Positions 1 to 7,859 are shown, numbered from the stretch's first letter. The stretch is DNA of 11,761 nt from Desulfobacterales bacterium (GCA_027066725.1 JAMONC010000150.1:1-11761), one strand, 5' to 3'. Numbers and translations: made by a program. The notes: a model not told the origin generated them from the letters alone.

Positions 1-11
1 TTCTGCTATAT

Positions 12-67
12 CTACAATCCTGTAGTTTTTAGCTACAAAAATGTCTAGTTAAAAAATAAATAGGAGG
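12..67 (+). promoter_or_regulatory. amtB leader with competing short hairpins
   Basis: CTACA (12-16), TGTAG (21-25) and CTACA (33-37) form three mutually complementary 5-base blocks. TGTAG can pair with either neighbour, and the first pairing is followed directly by TTTTT (26-30), like a tiny terminator or attenuator. The amtB ribosome binding site AGGAGG follows at 62-67. The stems are only 5 bp, so the regulatory reading is weak. The true promoter probably lies upstream of the window. Confidence 0.2.
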
Positions 68-77
68 TATATGCAAG

Positions 78-1295
78 ATGATTAACACAGGTGATACTGC
101 ATGGATGCTTGCGGCAACAGCCTTGGTTATGATTATGACTCCAGGGCTAGCTATTTTCTATGGGGGGTTAGTAAGGCAGAAAAACGTTATGTCTACTATG
201 CTTCAGAGTTTTATCTGTTTGGGAATAGTAACAGTCCTTTGGGTGTTATATGGATATTCCCTTTCATTTGGGCCTGATGTAAATGGTATAATAGGTAATT
301 TAAAGTGGGCATTTTTAAATGGCGTAGGCCTTAATCCTGGACCTTACTCAAAGACTATACCTCATCTTCTCTTTTGCGCATTCCAGCTAATGTTTGCTAT
401 TATTACTCCAGCTCTTATAACAGGAGCTTTTGCTGAAAGGATGAAATTCTCTGCATTTTTCATATTTGTAATTTTATGGAGTACAATAGTCTATTTCCCA
501 TTATGTCACTGGGTATGGGGAGGTGGCTGGTTAGGGAAATTAGGTGCTTTAGACTTTGCAGGTGGGACAGTTATTCATATTAGCTCTGGTGCTGCTGCAC
601 TTGCCTCAGCTCTTGTAATTGGTAGAAGAAAGGGCTACGGTAGAGAGGCTTTTCATCCTCATAATCTTACTTGGACAATATTTGGAGCTGGTATGCTTTG
701 GTTTGGCTGGTTTGGATTTAATGCTGGAAGTGCTTTAGCAGCAGGGAAATGTGCTACAGAGGCATTTTTTACAACACAAGTTGCTACTGGAACTGCAGCC
801 CTTTCTTGGCTTATTGCTGAATGGATATATCAAGGTAAACCTACCTCTTTAGGTGCAGCTTCTGGTGCTGTGGCAGGACTTGTTGCAATTACACCTGCAT
901 GTGGTTTTGTAACTCCAATTGGAGCACTTATTATAGGCTTGGTTGCTGGTGTACTATGTTATTGTGCTGTTTTACTAAAAGGTAAAATTGGCTATGATGA
1001 TGCTCTTGATGTTGTAGGTGTACATGGTGTAGGTGGCTTTTGGGGGGCTCTTGCAACAGGACTTTTTGCTACTGTGGCAGTAAATTCTAGTGGGGCAAAT
1101 GGTTTATTTTACGGCAATCCCCATCAATTTATTGTACAATTAATTGCAGCATCTACTGCTGTGGTCTTTTCTTTTGTTGCAACATTTATTATTCTCAAGA
1201 TATTAGACTTAATTATAGGTATAAGGGTAACAGAAGAAGAAGAGGTCCAGGGTTTGGATATTACACAGCACAGCGAAATTGGTTACAATATCTAA
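78..1295 (+). CDS. amtB: ammonium channel AmtB
   Basis: An inner-membrane ammonium channel of the Amt/Mep/Rh family, which feeds ammonium to glutamine synthetase when it is scarce. The 405 residues begin almost at the first membrane helix with the family signature GLAIFYGGLVRQKN (residues 23-36), and no separate signal peptide precedes it, unlike E. coli AmtB. The pore twin histidines are present at His167 (VIHISSG) and His316 (GVHGVGG). The phenylalanine gate matches Phe106, and the WFGFNAGSA segment (211-219) matches the region around E. coli Phe215. The C-terminal tail (about 382-405, RVTEEEEVQGLD) is the cytoplasmic segment that docks PII/GlnK and transmits block of the pore. The start is ATG 78, ten bases after AGGAGG; an ATG at 71 is out of frame and stops after four codons. 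The PII gene follows after 34 bases, the classic amtB-PII operon in reversed order compared with E. coli glnK-amtB. Confidence 0.97.
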   Translation: MINTGDTAWMLAATALVMIMTPGLAIFYGGLVRQKNVMSTMLQSFICLGIVTVLWVLYGYSLSFGPDVNGIIGNLKWAFLNGVGLNPGPYSKTIPHLLFCAFQLMFAIITPALITGAFAERMKFSAFFIFVILWSTIVYFPLCHWVWGGGWLGKLGALDFAGGTVIHISSGAAALASALVIGRRKGYGREAFHPHNLTWTIFGAGMLWFGWFGFNAGSALAAGKCATEAFFTTQVATGTAALSWLIAEWIYQGKPTSLGAASGAVAGLVAITPACGFVTPIGALIIGLVAGVLCYCAVLLKGKIGYDDALDVVGVHGVGGFWGALATGLFATVAVNSSGANGLFYGNPHQFIVQLIAASTAVVFSFVATFIILKILDLIIGIRVTEEEEVQGLDITQHSEIGYNI

Positions 1296-1301
1296 CATAG
1301 A

Positions 1302-1319
1302 TTTTACAAGATTGTAAAA
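1302..1319 (+). repeat. AT-rich inverted repeat in amtB-glnB gap
   Basis: TTTTACAA (1302-1309) and TTGTAAAA (1312-1319) are perfect 8-base arms around a GA centre. The repeat ends where the glnB ribosome binding site GGAGG (1320-1324) begins. It could be a small mRNA hairpin tuning glnB translation, or an operator, or chance in AT-rich DNA. There is no T-tract, so it is not a normal terminator. Confidence 0.3.
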
Positions 1320-1329
1320 GGAGGCTTGA

Positions 1330-1668
1330 ATGAAAAAGATAGAGGCAATAATAAAACCTTTTAAATTAGATGATGTAAAAGATGCACTAAATGAAATTGG
1401 TATTAAAGGTATGACTATTTCAGAAGTTAAGGGCTATGGACGTCAAAAAGGTCATAAAGAAGTATATCGTGGTGCAGAATATGTAGTAGATTTTATCCCT
1501 AAAGTAAAAATGGAAATAATTGTAGAGGCTTCTTTGGTAGACCAAGTTGTAGAGACTATTCGTAAGGCTGCTTATACAGGTAAGATAGGTGATGGTAAGA
1601 TATTTGTGTTACCTGTAGAAGAGGTAGTAAGAGTAAGGACAGGAGAAAGAGGTAAAGAAGCTATATAA
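1330..1668 (+). CDS. glnB: nitrogen regulatory protein PII (GlnB/GlnK)
   Basis: The trimeric cytoplasmic PII signal protein, which senses ATP/ADP and 2-oxoglutarate and is covalently modified by GlnD according to glutamine level. At 112 residues it has exactly the usual length. It contains the T-loop with the uridylylation target Tyr51 (RGAEYVVDF, 48-55), the B-loop TGKIGDGKIF (83-92) and the C-loop RVRTGERG (101-108). The N-terminus MKKIEAIIKPFKLDDVKDAL is closer to E. coli GlnB than GlnK, but linkage to amtB is what usually earns the name glnK, so either symbol is defensible. Its expected partners are encoded on both sides: AmtB, blocked by unmodified PII, and GlnD, which uridylylates it. 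The start ATG 1330 follows GGAGG by five bases. It is probably co-transcribed with amtB, with a stem-loop immediately downstream. Confidence 0.96.
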   Translation: MKKIEAIIKPFKLDDVKDALNEIGIKGMTISEVKGYGRQKGHKEVYRGAEYVVDFIPKVKMEIIVEASLVDQVVETIRKAAYTGKIGDGKIFVLPVEEVVRVRTGERGKEAI

Positions 1669-1688
1669 TTTATATTTACATATTTAAC

Positions 1689-1746
1689 ATCTACTAGATA
1701 TGGCATAACATTTGCCATATCTAGTAGATAATGTTTAAAATTTTTT
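1689..1746 (+). terminator. long stem-loop after glnB
   Basis: A perfect 17-bp stem (1689-1705 with 1713-1729) encloses a 7-base loop (TAACATT). After an 11-base tail there is a TTTTTT run (1741-1746). With one bulged base the stem can be extended by AAC/GTT pairs, bringing it nearer the T-run. It lies 20 bases after the glnB stop and ends 49 bases before the glnD start. It is probably a terminator or partial attenuator between amtB-glnB and glnD; it could also be an mRNA-stability hairpin. Confidence 0.6.
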
Positions 1747-1778
1747 GATACTTAATAATAACGGGGAAGTAAGTTATT

Positions 1779-4331
1779 GTGCATTTGGTAAAAGATATTT
1801 CTAAAAAAGTATTAAAATTTCCCCCAATTAAAGATAATGCCTTAAAACAATTATGGGGACAAGGACTAACAGGACGAAAATTATTAAGGCAGTATTCTTT
1901 ACAATTTGATTCATATTTGTCAGAAAGTTTTAACAAAAATGTAATAAAAGGTGAAAAACTTACATTAGTTGCTCTTGGAGGTTATGGGAGAAGAGATCTT
2001 CATCCTTATGCAGATATTGATCTCTTAATCTTATATGATTCGTCTTTAGAAAAGCAGCGTATAGAAGAGATTGTAAGTAATATTTTATATCCACTATGGG
2101 ATGCATCCTTAGATGTAGGCCATAGTGTGAGAATGATAGATGAATGTATAAAGGATGCTGAAAAGGATTTCTTTTTTCAGGTTGCATTATTAGATGCTAG
2201 AGCTATTGCTGGTGATGATGCTCTTTTTAAGAAGCTAATTTCCCAGTTCAAAGAGCATTTTATACAGGGAAGACGTAAAGAATTTGTTGAACAAATGTTA
2301 GCTCATATTGATGCTCGTATTTCACGATTTGGTAAACACAGTTATCTACTTGAACCTAATATAAAAGAAAGTCGAGGCGGATTAAGAGACCTCCATAACG
2401 TACTTTGGACATCTAAGGCTATTTTTGGATTAAATTCACTAAAAGAATTAGAATCCTCTGGACTATTAAGTATAGATGAAAGAAAAAGCCTAGAGTCTGC
2501 GTGGGATGAGTTGATTGAGGTAAGAAATAGACTACATCTTTTGAGTAATAGGAAAAATGACCGACTATATTTTGAATATCAGCTTGAGCTTGCACAAATT
2601 TTTGGACACAAAGATAAAGATGGAATGTTAGCTGTTGAACACTTTATGAGCAAGCTTTATAGTTCCATGAGAGTTCTTTCAATAACTCATCAATTGTTTT
2701 TTGAACATGTTTTAGAGACGATTCATCCTCCAAGAGAGAATATTTATAAGGAGTTAGAAGCTGGTATAGAGATTATAAATAATAAAATATATTTATCAGA
2801 TAGAGATCTTCCTAAAAAACGTCCATATATATTTTTAAGACTTTTTTATCACAGTGCTCAACACTTAATTCCTGTACACCATAACACTCGTAGATTTATT
2901 AGAGCTAATCTAAATCTTATAGATGATGAAAAGGCACGTAGTTCAAAACGCATGAGAAATGCCTTTTTAGGTATTTTATCTTCTGAAAATCCTTTATTTG
3001 CTTTAGAACCAATGCTTGAAATAGGGCTTTTATCTGCTTATATACCAGAGTTTTCTCATATAGAATCTCTTGCTCAACATGATGTTTATCATACATACAC
3101 TGTTGATAGGCATTGTCTAGAGACAGTATCCCAACTTGTAAAATTAAGATATGCTGAATCAGATATATTTAAAAGATTGAAACATCCTGACATATTATTA
3201 CTGGCTGGACTACTACATGACATAGGTAAAGGCTTTGGACATGGACATTCTCAAAGAGGAGCTAGGATGGCTGCTCATATTGGCTCAAGGATGGGGCTTA
3301 GTGATGAAGAGATTGAACTTTTAGTATTTTTGATAGAAAATCATCTTTTTTTAATGGATACAGCACTTAGAAGAGATCTGGATGATGAAAATTTTATCTT
3401 AAAGTGTGCTAGACATATTGGAGATGCTGAAAGGTTAAACGCGCTTTATTTGTTATCTATTGCAGATGCAAAGGCGACAGGTCCAAATGTTTGGGGAGAA
3501 TGGAAAGCGGCACTTTTATTGGAACTTTATCTTAAGATTGCGCATCTTTTAGAAAGAAAAGATCTAATTGATCCAGATAGAATACAAAATGTTGAATGGA
3601 TGAAACAGCAAATAAGAAAGATCTTGGGTGCCGATGAAGATTTAGATAAGTTACCGGAAGAATATTTACTCAGTTTTACACCAGAAGAAATATGTAATCA
3701 TTTAAAGATATCTTCTCAACTAAAAGACAAATGTTGTTTTGTTTTCCCAGAAGATAAAGGTAATTGCTGGCAATTATTAATCATTGCTAGAGACTGTACA
3801 GGACTTTTGGCAAAAATATGTGGAGTGCTTGCTCTTCATAATTTAGGAGTGCTTGGAGCTCAAATATTTACATGGAAAGATGGTACAGCAGTAGATCTTT
3901 TAGAATTAAAATCTTTTTTGTCAATTTCTTATGAGGAACAGGATTGGCAGGCATTAGAGGTTGATCTTATTAAGGCAATTGAAGGAAGAATTGGTATTGC
4001 AAGGCGCCTTGAGTATAAAGGTTTCCCTGTTGGAGTTTGTAAGATTCCTAAAGGATCTGGTGCAAAAACAGAGGTTATAATAGATAATAAGAGTTCAGAT
4101 TTTTATACTATTATAGAGGTTTATGCTAATGAACGTCCAGGATTATTATATGATGTCACTAGAACTCTCTCAGAATTTAACATAAACATATATAGAGCTA
4201 AAATAGGTCCAAGAGTAGATCAAGTAGTGGACGTATTTTATGTGTTAGATAGATGGGGGCAAAAGATTGAAGATCCTGAGCTTCAAGAAGAAATTAGACT
4301 GTCTCTTCTCTATGTATTAAAGAGGAGGTGA
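1779..4331 (+). CDS. glnD: bifunctional PII uridylyltransferase/uridylyl-removing enzyme GlnD
   Basis: The cytoplasmic glutamine sensor of the nitrogen system. It adds UMP to the PII T-loop tyrosine when glutamine is low and removes it when glutamine is high. All family modules are present in 850 residues: the nucleotidyltransferase motif GGYGRRDLHPYADIDLLIL (67-85) with catalytic Asp79 and Asp81, the GlnD PII-uridylyltransferase helical region (about 170-310, including ESRGGLRDLHN), the HD hydrolase domain (about 440-570) with His445 and the LLHDIGKG motif (479-485), and two C-terminal ACT domains (about 663-740 and 777-850) that bind glutamine. The start is GTG 1779, preceded by GGGGAAG at 1763-1769. 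The gene lies between its substrate PII and glnA, linking sensor, signal carrier and assimilatory enzyme. No truncation or missing catalytic residue is apparent. Confidence 0.96.
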   Translation: MHLVKDISKKVLKFPPIKDNALKQLWGQGLTGRKLLRQYSLQFDSYLSESFNKNVIKGEKLTLVALGGYGRRDLHPYADIDLLILYDSSLEKQRIEEIVSNILYPLWDASLDVGHSVRMIDECIKDAEKDFFFQVALLDARAIAGDDALFKKLISQFKEHFIQGRRKEFVEQMLAHIDARISRFGKHSYLLEPNIKESRGGLRDLHNVLWTSKAIFGLNSLKELESSGLLSIDERKSLESAWDELIEVRNRLHLLSNRKNDRLYFEYQLELAQIFGHKDKDGMLAVEHFMSKLYSSMRVLSITHQLFFEHVLETIHPPRENIYKELEAGIEIINNKIYLSDRDLPKKRPYIFLRLFYHSAQHLIPVHHNTRRFIRANLNLIDDEKARSSKRMRNAFLGILSSENPLFALEPMLEIGLLSAYIPEFSHIESLAQHDVYHTYTVDRHCLETVSQLVKLRYAESDIFKRLKHPDILLLAGLLHDIGKGFGHGHSQRGARMAAHIGSRMGLSDEEIELLVFLIENHLFLMDTALRRDLDDENFILKCARHIGDAERLNALYLLSIADAKATGPNVWGEWKAALLLELYLKIAHLLERKDLIDPDRIQNVEWMKQQIRKILGADEDLDKLPEEYLLSFTPEEICNHLKISSQLKDKCCFVFPEDKGNCWQLLIIARDCTGLLAKICGVLALHNLGVLGAQIFTWKDGTAVDLLELKSFLSISYEEQDWQALEVDLIKAIEGRIGIARRLEYKGFPVGVCKIPKGSGAKTEVIIDNKSSDFYTIIEVYANERPGLLYDVTRTLSEFNINIYRAKIGPRVDQVVDVFYVLDRWGQKIEDPELQEEIRLSLLYVLKRR

Positions 4332-4347
4332 TAAATTATTAATGTAT

Positions 4348-4380
4348 AAGTGAATAACATTTCACTTTTTGCTAGTTTTT
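4348..4380 (+). terminator. possible weak terminator after glnD
   Basis: AAGTGAA (4348-4354) pairs with TTCACTT (4361-4367) around a 6-base loop, beginning 16 bases after the glnD stop. It is followed by TTT and, a few bases on, TTTTT (4376-4380). A 7-bp stem with few GC pairs is weak, so partial termination or chance are both possible. If real, glnA would rely on its own promoter in the remaining gap. Confidence 0.35.
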
Positions 4381-4417
4381 CTTTAGATAAGATGTTAAAA
4401 ACTTTTTCATTAAAAAT

Positions 4418-4429
4418 ATTAACGTTAAT
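4418..4429 (+). promoter_or_regulatory. perfect 12-bp palindrome upstream of glnA
   Basis: ATTAACGTTAAT is a perfect palindrome ending 29 bases before the glnA ATG. It contains the only CpG in an otherwise very AT-rich gap (4332-4458). It could be an operator half of glnA control, but nothing identifies the protein, and short AT-rich palindromes arise by chance. I found no sigma54-type -24/-12 pair in this gap and no convincing sigma70 pair. Confidence 0.25.
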
Positions 4430-4458
4430 TTTGAAAATCACATAAAAGGAGGAAAATC

Positions 4459-5871
4459 ATGACACCAAAAGAGGTCCTAGAGCTAGCCAAAGAAAAGGGA
4501 GTAAAGGTGGTTGACTTACGCTTTGTAGATTTCCCTGGTGTATGGCAGCACTTTAGTGTTCCAATTGGCGAACTTTCTGAATCAAGCTTTGAAGAAGGAT
4601 TTGGTTTTGATGGATCAAGTATTAGAGGTTGGCAGCCAATTCATGCAAGTGATATGCTTGTTGTACCAGATCCCGATACCGCCCAAATTGATCCCTTCTA
4701 TGAGGTGCCAACTTTAGCACTTATTTGTAACATTGTAGACCCTGTTACAAGAGAGAGATATACAAGGGATCCTAGAAATGTTGCACAAAAGGCTGAAGCA
4801 TATCTTAAGAGCACAGGAGTAGGTGATGTTGCATACTTTGGTCCTGAGGCAGAATTCTTTATCTTTGATGATGTTCGTTTTGATAATGCAAGCAATGGTT
4901 GCTTCTATGAAGTAGATTCAATTGAAGGTATCTGGAATTCTGGTAGAGATGAGTGCCCTAACCTTGGTTATAAGCCAAGACATAAAGAAGGTTATTTCCC
5001 AATGCCTCCAATGGATAAATTCCAGGATATGAGAAGTGAGATGCTTCTTACTCTTGAGCAAGTTGGTATTGATGTTGAGTGCCAGCATCATGAGGTTGCA
5101 ACAGCAGGCCAAGCAGAGATTGATATGCGCTTTAAACCCTTAGTAAAAATGGGTGATCAGCTACTTTGGTTTAAATATATCTTAAAGATGGTAGCTTATC
5201 GTCATGGCCGCACTGTAACATTTATGCCAAAGCCTCTCTTTGAGGACAATGGTACAGGAATGCATACCCACTTTAGTATTTGGAAAGATGGAGAGCCTGT
5301 ATTTGCAGGAGATAAATATGCTGGGCTTTCTGAAACAGCACTTTATGCAATTGGTGGAATCTTAAAACATGGTAGAGCTCTTTGTGCATTTACTAATCCA
5401 TCAACCAACTCTTATAAGAGACTTGTTCCTGGATTTGAGGCACCTGTAACACTTGCTTATTCAAGCAGAAATAGAAGTGCAGCAATAAGAATTCCTATGT
5501 ATTCACCTTCTCCAAAAGCAAAAAGACTTGAGTTTAGAACTCCAGATCCATCTTGTAATGGTTACCTTGCATTTTCTGCAATGCTTATGGCAGCACTTGA
5601 TGGTATTGAAAATAAGATTGATCCTGGTGAACCTCTTGATAAAAACATTTACGATCTTCCACCAGAAGAGCTTGCTAATATTCCTTCTGCTCCAGGTTCA
5701 TTAGAAGAAGCAATAGAGGCTCTTAAAGAGGATCATGAATTCTTACTAAAAGGTGATGTCTTTACTCAAGACGTTATTGATATGTGGATTGAATACAAGA
5801 TTGAAAATGAGGTCAATCCTGTTAAACTTCGTCCACATCCATATGAATTCTATCTCTACTTTGATATTTAA
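4459..5871 (+). CDS. glnA: glutamine synthetase, type I (GlnA)
   Basis: ATP-dependent synthesis of glutamine from glutamate and ammonium in the cytoplasm, in a dodecameric enzyme. At 470 residues it has the standard bacterial GSI length. Visible signatures are FGFDGSSIRGW (48-58), the metal-binding GPEAEFF region (128-134), HEVATAGQAEIDMRF (211-225), the ATP-binding NGTGMHTHFSIW (264-275) and the glutamate-flap segment NPSTNSYKRLVPGFEAPV (313-330). Tyr398 in DKNIYDLPPEE (394-404) corresponds to the E. coli adenylylation site Tyr397, implying control by a GlnE adenylyltransferase not encoded in this window. The start ATG 4459 lies six bases after AGGAGG. It stands 127 bases downstream of glnD, possibly with its own promoter, and is closed by a strong terminator. 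The clustering with amtB, PII and glnD puts channel, sensor and enzyme in one locus. Confidence 0.98.
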   Translation: MTPKEVLELAKEKGVKVVDLRFVDFPGVWQHFSVPIGELSESSFEEGFGFDGSSIRGWQPIHASDMLVVPDPDTAQIDPFYEVPTLALICNIVDPVTRERYTRDPRNVAQKAEAYLKSTGVGDVAYFGPEAEFFIFDDVRFDNASNGCFYEVDSIEGIWNSGRDECPNLGYKPRHKEGYFPMPPMDKFQDMRSEMLLTLEQVGIDVECQHHEVATAGQAEIDMRFKPLVKMGDQLLWFKYILKMVAYRHGRTVTFMPKPLFEDNGTGMHTHFSIWKDGEPVFAGDKYAGLSETALYAIGGILKHGRALCAFTNPSTNSYKRLVPGFEAPVTLAYSSRNRSAAIRIPMYSPSPKAKRLEFRTPDPSCNGYLAFSAMLMAALDGIENKIDPGEPLDKNIYDLPPEELANIPSAPGSLEEAIEALKEDHEFLLKGDVFTQDVIDMWIEYKIENEVNPVKLRPHPYEFYLYFDI

Positions 5872-5899
5872 TTAAATAAGCAGTTTTTTATCTTTATAG

Positions 5900-5935
5900 A
5901 AAGAAGGGGAGGAAATTCCTCCCCTTCTTTATTTA
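5900..5935 (+). terminator. bidirectional terminator between glnA and the four-cysteine gene
   Basis: Two perfect 15-base arms (5900-5914 and 5916-5930) around a single central A form a hairpin with a GGGGAGG/CCTCCCC core. On the + strand it is followed by ATTTA. It starts 29 bases after the glnA stop and, read from the other side, lies just past the stop (5933-5935) of the convergent small gene. Its symmetry suits termination in both directions, although the T-tract is better on the + strand. Confidence 0.85.
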
Positions 5936-6130
5936 GAGCATTTTCCCTGTAGGAGTCATGTTGTCTGGTGGGGGTTGTCCGTGTTTTTTACGATACTGTT
6001 TACGTGCACATTTTTCTGATTTTGCTTTATCTTCACAGTACATTTTTATCCATCCTTGTTTTATGACCTCAGTATTCCCTTTAAAATTTTTAAAAAATCC
6101 ACATGTGTCTAATAATTCACACTTTGCCAT
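5933..6130 (-). CDS. small four-cysteine protein, putative metal-binding
   Basis: A 65-residue protein with four cysteines at positions 4, 10, 32 and 41 (C-x5-C-x21-C-x8-C) and a basic C-terminal half (KCARKQYRKKHG, 40-51). The cysteine pattern suggests a zinc or iron-sulfur site, but I cannot assign a function. From memory, similar short MAKC-starting proteins occur in anaerobic proteobacteria. The start is well supported: ATG at 6128-6130 with GGAGG ten bases upstream (complement of 6141-6146). An overlapping + strand frame (5958-6140) has no ribosome binding site and is cysteine-poor and low-complexity, so I take it as a shadow. The gene converges on glnA and shares its terminator. It lies 105 bases downstream of the ACT-MBL gene on the same strand and could be read from that gene's transcript. 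Confidence 0.75.
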   Translation of the reverse strand: MAKCELLDTCGFFKNFKGNTEVIKQGWIKMYCEDKAKSEKCARKQYRKKHGQPPPDNMTPTGKML

Positions 6131-6235
6131 TTTTTTCTAACCTCCTCTTTTTTAGGGTTTCGCTTTTAAAGAGCTATAGCTTTATTGATAATATCTATAA
6201 CTTCTATCTACTTGTCGGGTTTTTTAGCTTTTTGT

Positions 6236-7756
6236 TTAGAGGCTAGATAAAAATTTTCTGATTGGGTTTATTTCTTTTGGGACTATAAGCTTTTGGGATG
6301 GGTCTAAGGAAGATATAGCTCCATGACCAGCACATATAAGACATCCATGATCTGTATTTTTTTGGTTTTTGTTTAATTCCTCTGCAATATTTATTAAAGT
6401 TTTTCTTTCTTTTGATGCTATTTCAGAATCTACGTTTACAGAAGTCATAAGTATTGTAGCAAGTGTTGCAAATTCTTTTTTGTCTTCTGTAAGACTATTA
6501 AAATTTATAAGACTATCCCCTGTAAACAAGAGTCCTAGTTCTTCGCAAAGAAAGTATACTTGTCCAAAAAGATGTCCTCCAAGACTTTCTAAAACATCAA
6601 AGTGGTATCCTGAAAATTCAAAGGTATAAATTATTGGGAATATATTTTTTAATCCTAAGACCTTTTGGGGGAATATCTCTCGATTTTTAGGTGGATTAAA
6701 GTTTGAAAACAAATTTATTAGTTTAGTGTAGACTTCTTCTAATACAGAATTTTCAATTTTAGAACCATATGCCCTGTTTGCAATGTCTATTGCTTCACTT
6801 GTAGCCTTATGCATAAAAGAAGGGCAACTAAAAAATCCTGCTCCTCCTGCATGGTCGGCATCTGCATGAGTTATAAATATCCGAGATAATCTATTTAGGT
6901 TACCAAGATTTAATTCATTAAATAGTTCTACAAATTTATTATGATAAATTCCAAAACCAGAATCTATCATAATCATATCTTTAGGGGAATTTAAGATAAA
7001 AATGTTCCCTCCACAAGGGAACTGAAAACAATATAGATTAATGTCATCTTTTAGTTTTATAGATTGAATATCAGAATAGAATTTATTTTCAGAGGTTTCC
7101 TTAAGACGTTTCCCTGTTTCCACTATGCTATTAAATACTTTGAAGGGGTCTTGTTTTAAATTTGTAAGCTCTTGCACTATATGATTTATATCATTTAAAA
7201 GTTTAAGAAGAAATTTATCTTCTGTGCTTCCTAATATTTCTCTAAGTTGTTGAGCAAATTTTATATAAAAAACTGTATTATCAAGCTGTTTTGCCTGAGG
7301 ATCATATTCGAGAATTTCTATTCTGTATTTAGATTTTAGATTATTTAATAATTTCTCTATAATAGATGATCTTTCTATAGTAAGTGCTACTGTTAATCTA
7401 TCTGGATGCTTACCTTTTTCATCAAAGTCTAAGAAGGCTATGTTTGCGTTGGCTGATGTTGTATAGTTTAGGAATTCGAAGAGGGCACCAGGCCTGTTAG
7501 GTAAGTAAACATTAAATTTTAAAAAGCCTATAGGCTCAAGGGTTTCCTGTAAGTATCCTATTTTATGAAGCCCTTCAATTATTTTTTTAAATGCCTTATT
7601 ATCAGGAACATCGATTTCGAAAAAAGTAGTATGAGGATCTATTCTATTATCATAATGTATTCTTGAGATATTGCCATGATGTTCACGAATAATTTTAGCA
7701 GCTTTATGTAGAGCACCGGGTTCATTGGGCATACGAGTAATAAGATAATGCTTCAC
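6236..7756 (-). CDS. ACT-ACT-metallo-beta-lactamase-fold protein
   Basis: A putative cytoplasmic metallohydrolase (or oxidoreductase-like MBL protein) with an amino-acid-sensing N-terminus. Numbering is from the GTG start. Residues 1-75 and 78-150 look like two ACT domains, each opening with the strand-turn pattern MPNEPGALHK (9-18) or LPNRPGALFE (85-94). A helical linker (about 160-235) leads to an MBL fold with HADADH (297-302), His395, Asp414 (FTGDS) and His478 (GHG), the expected ligand set for two metals. The second histidine of the canonical HxHxDH is an aspartate (Asp299), an acidic replacement reminiscent of flavodiiron proteins (HxExDH). GTG at 7754-7756 (MKHYLITRMP) is preferred because GGGGG lies five bases upstream. 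A TTG at 7766-7768 would add four residues but has no ribosome binding site. Substrate and effector are unknown; the downstream neighbour is the four-cysteine gene. Confidence 0.85.
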   Translation of the reverse strand: MKHYLITRMPNEPGALHKAAKIIREHHGNISRIHYDNRIDPHTTFFEIDVPDNKAFKKIIEGLHKIGYLQETLEPIGFLKFNVYLPNRPGALFEFLNYTTSANANIAFLDFDEKGKHPDRLTVALTIERSSIIEKLLNNLKSKYRIEILEYDPQAKQLDNTVFYIKFAQQLREILGSTEDKFLLKLLNDINHIVQELTNLKQDPFKVFNSIVETGKRLKETSENKFYSDIQSIKLKDDINLYCFQFPCGGNIFILNSPKDMIMIDSGFGIYHNKFVELFNELNLGNLNRLSRIFITHADADHAGGAGFFSCPSFMHKATSEAIDIANRAYGSKIENSVLEEVYTKLINLFSNFNPPKNREIFPQKVLGLKNIFPIIYTFEFSGYHFDVLESLGGHLFGQVYFLCEELGLLFTGDSLINFNSLTEDKKEFATLATILMTSVNVDSEIASKERKTLINIAEELNKNQKNTDHGCLICAGHGAISSLDPSQKLIVPKEINPIRKFLSSL

Positions 7757-7859
7757 ACCAACCCCCAAAATTTGTTATGTTTATAAAACTATAAATATAA
7801 AATTTTATAGGATCATACAATAATAAATGTAAAATAAAGAATAAAATGAGGGGATAAAT

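Noticed and set aside
4355..4376. Possible sigma54 -24/-12 promoter before glnA (TTTCAC followed by TTGCT)
   Set aside because: The GG of the -24 element is missing and the spacing between CAC and TTGCT is three bases, not the required five.
5958..6140. 60-aa + strand frame opposite the four-cysteine gene
   Set aside because: It has no ribosome binding site and low-complexity content. The opposite strand has a strong GGAGG and a structured cysteine pattern.
6172..6181. 10-bp palindrome AGCTATAGCT between the four-cysteine and ACT-MBL genes
   Set aside because: It is short, has no T-run for termination, and has no clear promoter beside it.
6369..6629. 86-aa + strand frame inside the ACT-MBL gene
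   Set aside because: It lies opposite the conserved MBL motifs (FTGDS, GGH) and is explained as a shadow of that gene.
7757..7768. TTG start extending the ACT-MBL protein by four residues
   Set aside because: There is no ribosome binding site upstream of the TTG. The GTG at 7754-7756 has a G-rich site at good spacing and begins right at the ACT domain.
7796..7809. Perfect 14-bp palindrome TATAAAATTTTATA upstream of the ACT-MBL gene
   Set aside because: It is made only of A and T in a very AT-rich gap, so chance is likely. The nearby promoter candidate (TTTACA with TATAAA, 19-base spacing) is too weak to anchor it.
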